64,000 nt of DNA from VBWE01 sp943372645 (GCA_943372645.1 CALRZN010000001.1:372001-436000), one strand, 5' to 3'. Counted from the stretch's first letter, positions 50,565 through 59,927 are shown. A program made the numbers and translations. Notes: generated by a model not told the origin, from the letters alone.

Positions 50565-53500
50565 ATGAAAACGCACACACGCAAAACATGGCTTTGGATG
50601 GCAGTCATCAGCATTACCTTTATTCTCGGTGTTGGTGAAGCAAAAGCTTCACATGCACAAAGCGCTGATATCACGTACCAGTGTCTCGGCGGAAATCAGT
50701 ACCAGGTTTCTTTATCATTTTACCGCGACTGTGCAGGCGTCGCAGCACCAAATTCGGTGACCGTTAACGTAGCATCCGCATCCTGCAATCAGAATTTTAA
50801 TGTAACCCTTAATCCTGTTCCCGGCACAGGCATCGAAGTTTCGCCTATCTGTGTGAGTATGAATACGAACTGCAACGGCGGAAACTATCCCGGCGTGCAG
50901 GAATGGATTTACCAGGGTGTTGTTACGCTGCCCATGGCCTGTACCGACTGGGTATTCAGTTTCAGCCTGTGCTGCCGCAACACGGCAATCAACACCATTT
51001 CGAATCCCGGCGGAGAAAACATTTATGTGGCCGCCAACCTCAACAACCTCAACTTTCCATGCAACAACTCGCCGGTTTTTTCGAACCGGCCGATTCCGTT
51101 TGTGTGTGTAGGCCAGAGCTATTGTTTTAACCACGGTGCCATTGATGTGGATGGTGATTCGCTGGTGTACACGCTGATTCCTCCCGCAACAGGACCTACA
51201 TCCAGTGTTACGTATGTAAATCCGTACACCCCGCAGCAGCCGCTGCTTTCGAGCCCGGCCATGACATTCAACAGCATGAACGGCGACATCTGCATGACGC
51301 CCACCCAGCTGGAAGTTACCGTGATGGCTGTGCTGGTAGAGGAATACCGCAACGGTATACTCGTGGGCAGCGTGATGCGCGATATTCAGCTGCGCACGAT
51401 CACCTGCACGAACAACAATCCGTACGTGATGGGCATGAACAACACCAACCAGTACCAGCTTACCGCCTGCGCAGGCAGTCCCATTTCGTTTACCATTGAT
51501 ACGTACGATACCGACAGTTTACAAAATGTAACACTTACCTGGAATGCCGGCATCAACGGTTCCATGTTTGTGATCTCCGGCGGACCACGGCCTACAGGCA
51601 CTTTTACATGGACACCGGGCCAGGCCGATGTGGGCAATACGTTCTGTTTTACGGTAACGGTAACGGATGACAATTGCCCGTACAACGGTTCACAGACCTT
51701 TGCATTCTGCATTGATGTAACCGGATTTACGGTAGCGGCATCAGCCACAACGGCCAACTGCAATGCCTCCAACGGATCGGCAACAGCAATTCCGGCGGGC
51801 GGCACAGGGCCATACACCTACCAGTGGCTGCCTTCGGGCGGCAATAACGCAAACGCGAACGGACTTGCTGCAGGAACGTATACGGTTAATGTGACGGATG
51901 CCACGGGTTGTGTATCCACACAAACGGTGGTGGTTCCGCAGGGCCCGGCTCCCGGAAACCTGCTGATGACATCCACCAACATTGCCTGTTTTGGCGGCAA
52001 CACCGGAAGCGCAACCGCAAACATGAACGGCGGGCAGCAGCCCTACACGTACCTGTGGAGCAACAACAGCACCACTCCTACCCTGAACAACCTTCCGGCA
52101 GGAACGTACTCTGTTACGGTTACAACAGCCAACGGGTGCATCAGCACAGACACTGTTGTGATTACGCAACCGGCCACTGCACTTACGGTAAACACCAGTA
52201 TTTCCACACCGGTTTCGTGTAACGGCGGAAACAACGGAACGGCGGCAGCGCTTGTAAATGGAGGCGTTCCGGCATACACGTACAGCTGGAATACACAGCC
52301 GGTGCAAACCACGGCCAATGCATCGAACCTGGCAGCAGGGTCGTATGTGGTTACGATAACCGATGCTGCAGGCTGTGTGATTACCGGATCGGTAAACCTT
52401 ACACAACCGGCTGTGCTGGTTTCATCGGTTGCATCCAGTGTACCGGTAAGTTGTTACGGCAACGCCAACGGATCGGCCACAGCCGGTGTATCGGGCGGCA
52501 CAGGACCGTTTACCTGCAGCTGGACCACCAACCCGGTGCAGACCACGGTTTCTGCCGGTAATCTTGGCGCCGGTAATTACCAGGTGGTGATTACCGATGC
52601 AAACGGATGTACATCCACCTCATCGGTACAGATTACACAACCCAACCCGCTGGTGGTAAACATAAGCGCGGTTACGGATGTAAGCTGTAACGCGGGAAAC
52701 AATGGTGCTGCAACGGCTGCAGCCAGCGGCGGAACAGGTCCGTATGCCTTTTCGTGGACCACCAGCCCGGTGCAGAATGCCGCAACGGCAATCAACCTTA
52801 ACGCAGGAACTTATTTTGTAACGATTACCGATGCGAACGGATGCGGCACCGTTACAACAGCTACGGTGTATGAACCGCTTCCGCTGGTGATAACCGCAAC
52901 GGGCAATGACACGGTTTGCCCCGGCCAGCAGGGAATCGTATCCGCGTTTACGACCGGTGGAACCGGGCAGGTAACGTACAACTGGAATCCGCAGATGGGC
53001 AATAATTCCACGTACACCGTTTATCCGAACACACTCACGAACTACATTGTTTCGGCAACTGATGCCAACGGTTGTGTAAGCAACAGCGATACGATTACCA
53101 TTGATGTGTACCAGTTTCTGCCGGGCAACCTGCAGGTGAACGGCAATACCGGAATCTGCGCAGGAAACAGTGCCAACATCGTGGCAACTGTTACCGGCAA
53201 CACCGGTTCACTGACATGGAGCTGGAGCAATAACCCGAACTGGACCGGCTCGGGGCCGTACAGTGTTACACCGGCTACCACCACAACATACACCGTAACG
53301 GTAACAAACATCTGCGGCGTGGCATTAACGGGCAATGCAACTGTGATTGTAAATCCGCTGCCGGTGGTTACACTTACCCCGCAAAGCGCCACAGGCTGCG
53401 ATGTTGCAGCACTTACATTTACAGACACCAATCCGAACAACGTAAACTGTTCGTACCTGTGGGACTTTGGTGATGGCAACAATGCCACGCTGAGTTCAAC

Positions 53501-54134
53501 GCAGCACGGGTATACACAAACCGGGAATTATGTGGTGAGTGTGGTAGTTACTTCCGCATTCGGATGTACCTCTACCACAAACACAACGGTTTCCATCGTG
53601 GTGATTCCTTCTTCGGAAGCGCTTTTCCAGCCTTCGGCGAGCGAGGTGAGCGTGTATGAACCCACTATTACGTTTAATGATATGTCGGATCATACAACCG
53701 GCTGGTACTGGGATTTCGGCGACGGCAATTTCAGTACGCAGGTGAGTCCGACACATACGTACACTGAAAAAGGCACGTACCAGGTGCGGCTGATTACGAC
53801 GAACAACGGCATGTGCCCGGATACGAGCGAGCTGCCCGTGGAAGTGCTTCCGGAATTTACAATCTATATTCCGAATGCATTTACACCGAACGGCGACGGC
53901 AAAAACGAAACGTTCAATGTATATGGACAGGAAATTTCTGAATTCCGGATGTACATTTTCGATCGCTGGGGAAACCAGGTTTTCTCAACCGACAAACAGG
54001 ATGAAGGCTGGAACGGGCACGCCAACAACGGCAGTGATGCCGCCCAGCAGGATGTATATGTGTATCGGGTTGATGTGATTGATTTTTCAGGCAGAAAGCA
54101 CCGTTACGACGGGCATGTTTCACTCCTGAAATAG
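50565..54134 (+). CDS. Giant SprB-repeat/PKD adhesin with a T9SS type B (CHU_C) domain
   Basis: The 1189-residue product has a signal peptide (WLWMAVISITFILGVGEAKA). The N-terminal domain (about 30-390, ADITYQCLGGNQYQVSLSFY, NHGAIDVDGDSLVYTLIPP) is shared with the protein at 60101. Five SprB-type repeats follow (about 390-770, each with a GGTGPYTYQW-like and an AGTYTVNVTDATGC-like core), then Ig/PKD-like modules (about 780-1090, YLWDFGDGNNATLS, WYWDFGDGNFSTQ). The end is the gliding-associated CHU_C sorting domain (YIPNAFTPNGDGKNETF to YVYRVDVIDFSGRKHRYDGH). It is probably a surface adhesin. Strong GGGAGGT ribosome binding site. Confidence 0.92.
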   Translation: MKTHTRKTWLWMAVISITFILGVGEAKASHAQSADITYQCLGGNQYQVSLSFYRDCAGVAAPNSVTVNVASASCNQNFNVTLNPVPGTGIEVSPICVSMNTNCNGGNYPGVQEWIYQGVVTLPMACTDWVFSFSLCCRNTAINTISNPGGENIYVAANLNNLNFPCNNSPVFSNRPIPFVCVGQSYCFNHGAIDVDGDSLVYTLIPPATGPTSSVTYVNPYTPQQPLLSSPAMTFNSMNGDICMTPTQLEVTVMAVLVEEYRNGILVGSVMRDIQLRTITCTNNNPYVMGMNNTNQYQLTACAGSPISFTIDTYDTDSLQNVTLTWNAGINGSMFVISGGPRPTGTFTWTPGQADVGNTFCFTVTVTDDNCPYNGSQTFAFCIDVTGFTVAASATTANCNASNGSATAIPAGGTGPYTYQWLPSGGNNANANGLAAGTYTVNVTDATGCVSTQTVVVPQGPAPGNLLMTSTNIACFGGNTGSATANMNGGQQPYTYLWSNNSTTPTLNNLPAGTYSVTVTTANGCISTDTVVITQPATALTVNTSISTPVSCNGGNNGTAAALVNGGVPAYTYSWNTQPVQTTANASNLAAGSYVVTITDAAGCVITGSVNLTQPAVLVSSVASSVPVSCYGNANGSATAGVSGGTGPFTCSWTTNPVQTTVSAGNLGAGNYQVVITDANGCTSTSSVQITQPNPLVVNISAVTDVSCNAGNNGAATAAASGGTGPYAFSWTTSPVQNAATAINLNAGTYFVTITDANGCGTVTTATVYEPLPLVITATGNDTVCPGQQGIVSAFTTGGTGQVTYNWNPQMGNNSTYTVYPNTLTNYIVSATDANGCVSNSDTITIDVYQFLPGNLQVNGNTGICAGNSANIVATVTGNTGSLTWSWSNNPNWTGSGPYSVTPATTTTYTVTVTNICGVALTGNATVIVNPLPVVTLTPQSATGCDVAALTFTDTNPNNVNCSYLWDFGDGNNATLSSTQHGYTQTGNYVVSVVVTSAFGCTSTTNTTVSIVVIPSSEALFQPSASEVSVYEPTITFNDMSDHTTGWYWDFGDGNFSTQVSPTHTYTEKGTYQVRLITTNNGMCPDTSELPVEVLPEFTIYIPNAFTPNGDGKNETFNVYGQEISEFRMYIFDRWGNQVFSTDKQDEGWNGHANNGSDAAQQDVYVYRVDVIDFSGRKHRYDGHVSLLK

Positions 54135-54159
54135 TGTAATGAAGTCTGTGTTGAAGAAC

Positions 54160-54199
54160 AACCGGGCGCCTGCCGCGAAACAGGTGCCCGGTTTTTTTT
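54160..54199 (+). terminator. Intrinsic terminator after the adhesin gene
   Basis: AACCGGGCGCCTG pairs with CAGGTGCCCGGTT around a 7-nt loop, followed by a long T-run. Confidence 0.88.
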
Positions 54200-54219
54200 G
54201 CTTTACATCAGAAACAAAC

Positions 54220-55071
54220 TCACTGCACGATTTCGAAGGTTACTTTCACCTCGTATTTCATTTTTATGTCGCGCGGGTTTTCACGTTGCCCTGATGCACT
54301 TCCGGGATCGCCTGCAGCGGCGTCACCAGCGGAATTGCTTCCTACCGACGAATTACTCACGCTATTGCTCACGTTGTTGTTTCCAAGGCCATACGGTGAA
54401 TTCCACCAGTAATAATACGGGTACTGCTGCTGCGCATTTTCAGCAGGCGATTCCTCCACCGTAATAATATCGCCGGGTTTGGCACCGAGCGCTTCGAGCA
54501 GATAGGTTGCTTTTTCTTTTGCTGCTTTCAGTGCATCAATTTTTACCTGGCGGCGCATTTCGCGTTCTTTGGTGCAGCGCAGTGTTCCGAGGTAAACATG
54601 CTCCACGCCGGTCATCTGCAGCTGTTCGATTATGCGGGGCACCTCGTTGATGTCGCTGAATTTTACTTCCAGCGTTTTGTTTACATACACCGGCGTGCGG
54701 TAGCTGTGATACCATTCCCAGTTGTATTCCCACGTGGCATTGGTGTTTTTTATTTTGATGCGGTCGTTGCTCACGCCCAGCTTAACGAGCTTAGATGTTA
54801 CCTCGCGTTCAATTTTAGACATGTGTATGAGTTTCGTCGTGTCTTTGTCGCGGTAGGTACGTGACCGGCTTCCGCCTTCGTCGTACTCCTTCAGTTCGAT
54901 GAGCAGGGAAATGTCATCGGGTACCATAAACGTTTCGGAACTGCCGGTAACGGTAATCGTGCGTTCTTTCGCATCTACATTGCGCAGTTCGCCGATTTCC
55001 ATTTGAGCATTGCGGCCGCAGGAAGCGAAAAGCAGTGCAAGTGCGGGAAGTAACATGTACGTGTGTTTCAT
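54220..55071 (-). CDS. SIMPL-domain (DUF541) lipoprotein
   Basis: The 283-residue product starts at 55071 (MKHTYMLLPALALLFASCG, lipobox FASC); an upstream frame start is less likely. The body is a SIMPL/DUF541 domain: ERTITVTGSSETFMVPDDIS, LGVSNDRIKIKNTN, VNKTLEVKFSDINEVPRII, GTLRCTKEREMRRQVKIDAL and AAKEKATYLLEALGAKPGDII. Between that and the last strand (IKMKYEVKVTFEIVQ) lies a disordered N/S/G-rich insert (NNVSNSVSNSSVGSNSAGD). SIMPL proteins (BP26-like) are periplasmic and their molecular role is poorly known. The anchored form here suggests an envelope function. Confidence 0.88.
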   Translation of the reverse strand: MKHTYMLLPALALLFASCGRNAQMEIGELRNVDAKERTITVTGSSETFMVPDDISLLIELKEYDEGGSRSRTYRDKDTTKLIHMSKIEREVTSKLVKLGVSNDRIKIKNTNATWEYNWEWYHSYRTPVYVNKTLEVKFSDINEVPRIIEQLQMTGVEHVYLGTLRCTKEREMRRQVKIDALKAAKEKATYLLEALGAKPGDIITVEESPAENAQQQYPYYYWWNSPYGLGNNNVSNSVSNSSVGSNSAGDAAAGDPGSASGQRENPRDIKMKYEVKVTFEIVQ

Positions 55072-55359
55072 CTGTTGTTGTGTTTTTGTTCGAAGCGCAA
55101 GGTGCACCGGGCAGTTCACAACAAGGGTTAAAAGATGAAAAGAAAATTAAAGTGGCTTTTAAAATAGCTTTCCGGAAAATAAAGTTCCTGCAAAATAGTT
55201 TCGGAAATAAGTGGCAGCAGCAGTGGGCAGTGGCAGTCGATGTGTGTTTCAGAAGTAGAAACTGTTCCTTACAATCGCATGACTGCCACTGCCAACTGAA
55301 GCCGGATTTATTTTACGAAAACAAAAGTTTGTGCAGCACCTATTTTAAACAATAGCCTG
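55072..55359. other. Gene-free spacer with a GGCAGT inverted repeat
   Basis: No gene; it holds the repeat at 55211-55303 and presumably the promoter for the SIMPL gene, which I could not place. Confidence 0.55.
55211..55303. repeat. GGCAGT-word inverted repeat
   Basis: GGCAGTGGCAGTC (55228-55240) pairs perfectly with GACTGCCACTGCC (55283-55295), and weaker pairing extends on both sides. It is a sister of 25353-25491. Confidence 0.75.
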
Positions 55360-56520
55360 TTATTCCTCCGTCCAGCCCACAACTGCAGCAATATCGCTGT
55401 TGTCAATGCTTTTCCATTTGCCGGTGAGCGCTGTCCACACCATTACGCCCTGGAGGTAATGTTCGTCACCCATCACCAGTTCGTTTGTGAATGCGATAGC
55501 GCCGTTTGCGGTTTTTGCTTTTTCGGGATCGCAGAAATAACTGCCGATGGTTTCGCCTTTGTAACGCACCGCATGACCTTTGCCGGGTGTTTCGGTTAAT
55601 GCGATTTCAAAATTGTTCCCGGCAGCAAAAAACGTAATCGCGGTTACGGTTTTCTTTTTTGCATCGGCTTTGTAGTATCCGCGGGAGCAGCGGAAGATCG
55701 TATTGCCCTCGCCGTCGGTTAAAAAACGGCAGGGTTCGGCCGGTGCGGGCAGCTGATCAATTTCACCTATTTTTTCCTGCTGGCGTGTGGTTACATTTAC
55801 TTTCATGATGGCCACATAATTTTTTGCCTGCGAAAAATTCGGATACAGGAATGTGGTGTTGTCCACCCAGCACAGCGGCAGCTGCGGTTTCGCACCGCTT
55901 ACGCGGGTGAGGTCTTCGCCGTAACCGGCATCTTTTACCAGTTCTACTTTGGCAGCAGCAGGCGGATAATAATAGATCTTGTAGTTTTTCAGCGAACAAT
56001 CCGCTTCCACATCCTGGCCGTTAATGGCTTTGAAGCCGGGATTTTTTACCTGCGCATATACACCGGTGCGCGTGTCGAACACGGAATAATATTTTCCTTT
56101 AAAAATATCGTTGGTATAAAAAATGAGGCTGTCGCCGCTGGCTTTTACAAACCGGTCTTTGGTTTCACTCACCACTTTTTTCTGCTGCAGGTCAATGATG
56201 TTGCCGATGCCTGTAACCACCCAGCGGCTGCGGTAAACAGTGTTGGTGCCGATGTCCATGCGGATCCACGAAGCGGTTTCGCCCGGTTTCTGCGCTTCCA
56301 CGGTGAGTACTTTTTCTTTTACGGGAACGGTGGCATCGCCGAAGGTAAAACGCCAGAGGTGCTGCCGGTGATTTTGTGCGGCCTGGGTGTCGTATTCCGC
56401 AAGCAGCAGGCTGAGCCGTTTTTCCGCGGGTGGCGAAAAACCTGCTCCGAACAGGACAACTGCAAGGATTACGATGTAGCGCACGATCAAACGATATTGA
56501 AAACCGGCAGAAACAGTCAA
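55360..56520 (-). CDS. Unknown protein with an N-terminal membrane anchor or signal
   Basis: The 386-residue reading starts at TTG (56520); a GTG at 56484 (VRYIVILAVVLFGAGFS) is a good alternative and gives a cleaner signal peptide. No ATG is available near the N-terminus. The rest is beta-rich, with short YWTD-less strand pairs (YRSRWVVTGIGNIIDL, DSLIFYTNDIFKGKYYSVFD, NTIFRCSRGYYKADAK), compatible with a propeller-like periplasmic domain. I do not recognise the family. It starts 19 nt after the stop of leucyl aminopeptidase on the same strand, so the two are likely co-transcribed. Confidence 0.7.
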   Translation of the reverse strand: MTVSAGFQYRLIVRYIVILAVVLFGAGFSPPAEKRLSLLLAEYDTQAAQNHRQHLWRFTFGDATVPVKEKVLTVEAQKPGETASWIRMDIGTNTVYRSRWVVTGIGNIIDLQQKKVVSETKDRFVKASGDSLIFYTNDIFKGKYYSVFDTRTGVYAQVKNPGFKAINGQDVEADCSLKNYKIYYYPPAAAKVELVKDAGYGEDLTRVSGAKPQLPLCWVDNTTFLYPNFSQAKNYVAIMKVNVTTRQQEKIGEIDQLPAPAEPCRFLTDGEGNTIFRCSRGYYKADAKKKTVTAITFFAAGNNFEIALTETPGKGHAVRYKGETIGSYFCDPEKAKTANGAIAFTNELVMGDEHYLQGVMVWTALTGKWKSIDNSDIAAVVGWTEE

Positions 56521-56539
56521 AGGTTATGCCAGAAGTCCG

Positions 56540-57970
56540 TTATACAGTTTTCAGGAAATCGAACAGCAGGCGCACACCCACCCCGGTTCCACCTTTTACA
56601 CGGTACCCGTCTTTCACCGAAAGAAACGCCGGTCCGGCAATATCGAAGTGCATCCAGGGTGCTTTCACAAAGTGGGCGAGAAATTTACCGGCCGTTATGG
56701 AACCCGCATACGGGCCCCCGATGTTTTTGATTTCAGCCACATCGCTTTTAATCATTTCATCGTACTCTTCCCAGAACGGCATTTCGGCCAGGCGTTCATA
56801 TACATTTTCGCCGCTGGTTTTCAGGCGCTTTTTGGTTTTTTCATCGGCCGTGCCCATACACACAATGCCCTGTGTACCGATGGCGGCCACAGCAGCACCG
56901 GTAAGTGTTGCGAGGTCAATCACCAGTTCGGGACTGTACTGGTCGGCCCAGCTGAGTGCGTCGGCCAGGATGAGGCGGCCTTCGGCATCAGTGTTCAGCA
57001 CTTCCACAGTTGTTCCATTATAAGTGGTGAACACATCACCGGCCACATAACCGTCACCGTCAATGCGGTTGTCGGTTGCAGGTACAAGCCCGATCACGTG
57101 TACCGGCAGTTTTGCTTTGGCCACGGCATACAGCGTAGCGCCAACGGCAGCAGCACCGGCCATGTCGCATTTCATGGTTTCCATGCCGTTGCCTACTTTA
57201 ATATTGTATCCGCCGGTATCATACACCACGCCTTTGCCCACGAGCACAATCGGTTTTTTGTTGCGGGCTTTGGCGGGTTTGTATTCCATAATGGTAAACG
57301 TTGGCGGCTGTTTGCTGCCTTTGTTTACAACCAGGATACCGCCCATTTTCAGCGATTCGATTTTGGCTTTGTTGAATATTTCGGTGCGGAAGCCGGCGGC
57401 TTTGCCCATGCGTTCGAAGTTGCGCGCAAGTTCGGTAGCGGTGAGGAAACTGGCCGGTTCGTCAACCAGGATGCGGGCCTCGTAAACAGCCTCAATCACA
57501 ATATTGAGCTGCTGGATATCTGCCGTTTTTACGTTTTTACCAAACAATGCAATTTCCGTGAGGCTGTATTTTTCACGGGCTGCATTTTTTTTGTATTTCA
57601 GAAACTGGTAGGCGGCCAGCGCCATGCCTTCGGCAAATGCCAGCAGGTGTGCGGGCTGTTCGTCGGTGTCGGCAACGGTAACGGTTTTCGCCTTGTTTTC
57701 GTTCATCACGCCGAGCAGCGTGGCTCCGCTCTTGCGCAGGGCTTCAACGGTTTTCCAGGCCGTGTCTTTTTTGTCTTTGCGTTGGACAACGATGTGTCTT
57801 CCGGCAGCCGAAAAACTGACCGATTTACGCTCTTCTGTTTCGAAAGCGTGTTGTACGTGTGCGATTTCAGAAGGCGTGAGGCCGTAACGGCTTAACGCTT
57901 TTACTGCGCTGCAGAGGATGATCAGATTCCCCGCACCGGGTAAACGACCTGCTTTTTGAATTACCATCAT
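56540..57970 (-). CDS. pepA: Leucyl aminopeptidase (M17 family)
   Basis: The 476-residue enzyme removes N-terminal residues from peptides with two metal ions. The catalytic domain (about 170-476) has GKGVVYDTGGYNIKVGNGME, MKCDMAGAAAVGATLYA, LVPATDNRIDGDGYVAGDV, the signature NTDAEGRLILADALSWA and DLATLTGAAVAAIG. The N-terminal domain is short and divergent, as in many Bacteroidota homologues. Start: the first of two adjacent ATG codons (MMVIQKAG). A promoter TTG-N17-TACATTTA precedes it; a palindromic site in the same region is shared with the divergent mqnC. Confidence 0.94.
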   Translation of the reverse strand: MMVIQKAGRLPGAGNLIILCSAVKALSRYGLTPSEIAHVQHAFETEERKSVSFSAAGRHIVVQRKDKKDTAWKTVEALRKSGATLLGVMNENKAKTVTVADTDEQPAHLLAFAEGMALAAYQFLKYKKNAAREKYSLTEIALFGKNVKTADIQQLNIVIEAVYEARILVDEPASFLTATELARNFERMGKAAGFRTEIFNKAKIESLKMGGILVVNKGSKQPPTFTIMEYKPAKARNKKPIVLVGKGVVYDTGGYNIKVGNGMETMKCDMAGAAAVGATLYAVAKAKLPVHVIGLVPATDNRIDGDGYVAGDVFTTYNGTTVEVLNTDAEGRLILADALSWADQYSPELVIDLATLTGAAVAAIGTQGIVCMGTADEKTKKRLKTSGENVYERLAEMPFWEEYDEMIKSDVAEIKNIGGPYAGSITAGKFLAHFVKAPWMHFDIAGPAFLSVKDGYRVKGGTGVGVRLLFDFLKTV

Positions 57971-57995
57971 TGAAATTCGTAATTTTGAAAACTGG

Positions 57996-58023
57996 TAAAT
58001 GTACTAATTTAAAAGTACGCCAA
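57996..58023 (-). promoter_or_regulatory. Putative pepA promoter
   Basis: On the minus strand TTG (58023-58021) and TACATTTA (58003-57996) are 17 nt apart, one base off TAnnTTTG. It ends 25 nt before the pepA start. Confidence 0.55.
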
Positions 58024-58045
58024 TAACCAATTTTGAACAGATACT

Positions 58046-58070
58046 GAACAAACGTATTTTCTGTTTGTTC
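58046..58070. promoter_or_regulatory. Inverted repeat GAACAAAC-N9-GTTTGTTC, operator candidate
   Basis: Perfect 8-nt arms, 58046-58053 and 58063-58070, lie in the 117-bp region between the divergent pepA and mqnC genes, 17 nt before the mqnC start. The spacing fits a dimeric regulator binding two turns. Confidence 0.5.
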
Positions 58071-58087
58071 TGGTTTTACGACATCCA

Positions 58088-59212
58088 ATGAAGACGAACG
58101 AACTATTAAAACGTGCTTTACGGTCTGATTTTCTGACTGCTGCCGAGGGTCAGTTTCTTTTTGAAAACGCCCCTACTGCCGAACTGATGGAAGTTGCTGA
58201 TGAACTGCGGAAAGCAAAAAAAACAGACGGAAAAGTAACGTGGATTATCGACCGGAACGTAAATACCACGAATGTCTGTACTGCCAACTGTAAGTTCTGT
58301 AATTTCTACCGTATTCCCGGCCACAGCGAATCGTATATAACTGACATTCCGACCTATAAACGAAAAATCGAAGAAACGTTTCGTTACGGTGGCGAACAAT
58401 TATTGTTGCAGGGCGGCCATCACCCGGAGCTCGGTTTAAGCTTTTATGTCGATTTATTTAAAGAGCTGAAACAGCTTTACCCGAACCTGAAACTGCATGC
58501 GCTCGGGCCTCCTGAAATTGCGCACATCACCAAGCTCGAAAAAAGCACACACACCGAGGTACTGCAGGTGCTGATGGAAGCCGGGCTGGATTCATTGCCG
58601 GGCGCAGGTGCCGAAATCTTAAACGACCGGGTACGCCGCCTCATTTCCAAGGGCAAATGTTCGGGCCGCGAATGGCTGGATGTAATGCGCGCCGCCCACC
58701 AGCTGCGCCTTACCACTTCGGCCACCATGATGTTCGGGCATGTGGAAACCGTTGCGGAGCGTTTTGAACACCTCGTGTGGTTACGCGAAGTGCAGGCCGA
58801 AAAACCGGCTGATGCCAACGGGTTCCTGGCGTTTATTCCGTGGCCCTTCCAGGACGACGGCACGCTGCTGCGCCGCCACAAAGGCATAAAAAATACCGTT
58901 ACCGGCGACGAATACATCCGCACCATTGCAATGAGCCGCATCATGCTGCCCAACATCATCAATATCCAGGCATCGTGGCTCACCGTGGGCAAGGAAGTGG
59001 CACAGCTCTGCCTCCACGCAGGTGCTAATGATTTTGGTTCCATCATGATCGAGGAAAACGTGGTAAGTGCGGCCGGCGCCCCCCACCGCTTCACCGCACA
59101 GGGCATACAGGACGCAATCCGCGAAGCCGGTTTTATTCCGCAGCTGCGCAACCAGCAATATGGTTACCGCGATCTGCCGGCGAATATGGAGCAGCAGGTT
59201 ATTAATTATTGA
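58088..59212 (+). CDS. mqnC: Cyclic dehypoxanthinyl futalosine synthase (radical SAM)
   Basis: The 374-residue radical-SAM enzyme cyclises dehypoxanthinyl futalosine in the futalosine route to menaquinone. The cluster-binding cysteines are in NVCTANCKFCNFYR, preceded by the typical IIDRNVNTTN. Further on are GGHHPELGLSFYVDLFKELK, LPGAGAEILNDRVRRLIS, TSATMMFGHVET and ASWLTVGKEVAQLCLHAGAND. The related MqnE was considered; the IDRNxNxTN start and the LPGAGAEI segment favour MqnC. It stands alone here; other mqn genes are outside the window. Confidence 0.9.
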   Translation: MKTNELLKRALRSDFLTAAEGQFLFENAPTAELMEVADELRKAKKTDGKVTWIIDRNVNTTNVCTANCKFCNFYRIPGHSESYITDIPTYKRKIEETFRYGGEQLLLQGGHHPELGLSFYVDLFKELKQLYPNLKLHALGPPEIAHITKLEKSTHTEVLQVLMEAGLDSLPGAGAEILNDRVRRLISKGKCSGREWLDVMRAAHQLRLTTSATMMFGHVETVAERFEHLVWLREVQAEKPADANGFLAFIPWPFQDDGTLLRRHKGIKNTVTGDEYIRTIAMSRIMLPNIINIQASWLTVGKEVAQLCLHAGANDFGSIMIEENVVSAAGAPHRFTAQGIQDAIREAGFIPQLRNQQYGYRDLPANMEQQVINY

Positions 59213-59254
59213 TCGTTTTAAAATTTCTTCGCTGTCGCGCTGAAATAGATTGTG

Positions 59255-59321
59255 TTCCAGTCATTAGTCATCAGGCATCAGTAAAGTTATATTTCTGATG
59301 CCTGATGACTAATGACTGGAA
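59255..59321. repeat. Perfect 27-bp inverted repeat with 13-nt loop
   Basis: Positions 59255-59281 are the exact reverse complement of 59295-59321. The arms are built from words such as AGTCATTAGTCATC and GGCATCAG. There is no T-run, so it is not a normal terminator. It lies downstream of mqnC, where the RNA hairpin could stabilise the 3' end. Confidence 0.9.
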
Positions 59322-59462
59322 AAAGAACTGTTTTTTTAGACACAAAATTTTGGAAAACGGATTACTTTAAACGATCAATAATGCAGTTTCAGCGGCTATT
59401 TATCCCACAAAAAAGGAGCAACAAAACAGGCACCCGTTCGTTATAGCACTAAAACAACCCGT

Positions 59463-59927
59463 ATGCGTTACCTGTACCTGCTGTTAACCATCCCCCTTTT
59501 TGCTGCCGGATGCCGGCCCGAACCGCCGGTTTACCCGGACACGCCGGTGATTTCGTTTACCGGTTTTAACCAGCGCGGCGATACGCTGGAAGCTGTAATT
59601 CATTTTACCGACGGCGATGGCGACCTGGGCGCGGAACCGGAAACGGCGAATCCGAACCTGTTGCTGCATTTTTTCCATAAAAATCCGGCCGGGCAATGGG
59701 TTCCGACGGACGGACCCGACCCGTTTACTTACGATACGTTGCTGTTTCCATACCAAGTACCGATACTTCCCGCATCATCGCAGAAAACCATGGAAGGCGA
59801 TATTTTGCTGGCCATTCCCAAAATGTTTGTACTGAACGATACCATCCTGGTAACCGCACGGCTGAGCGACCGCGCAGGGCACTGGAGCAACCGGAGCACA
59901 TCACCTGAAACGATTATTACGCGGTAG
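59463..59927 (+). CDS. Small lipoprotein of unknown function
   Basis: The 154-residue product has a lipoprotein signal (MRYLYLLLTIPLFAAGC, lipobox FAAGC) and a beta-rich mature part (VISFTGFNQRGDTLEAVIHF, DGDGDLGAEPE) with a DGDGD acidic loop that may bind Ca2+. The ending NDTILVTARLSDRAGHWSN suggests an Ig-like or FN3-like domain. It stands 173 nt ahead of the CHU_C gene and could be its accessory, but no evidence beyond order exists. Confidence 0.75.
   Translation: MRYLYLLLTIPLFAAGCRPEPPVYPDTPVISFTGFNQRGDTLEAVIHFTDGDGDLGAEPETANPNLLLHFFHKNPAGQWVPTDGPDPFTYDTLLFPYQVPILPASSQKTMEGDILLAIPKMFVLNDTILVTARLSDRAGHWSNRSTSPETIITR

Noticed and set aside
56648..57895. 415-codon plus-strand reading frame opposite pepA
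   Set aside because: It is the mirror of leucyl aminopeptidase, which has all catalytic motifs; the mirror protein is Cys/His/Phe-rich and shows no family features.
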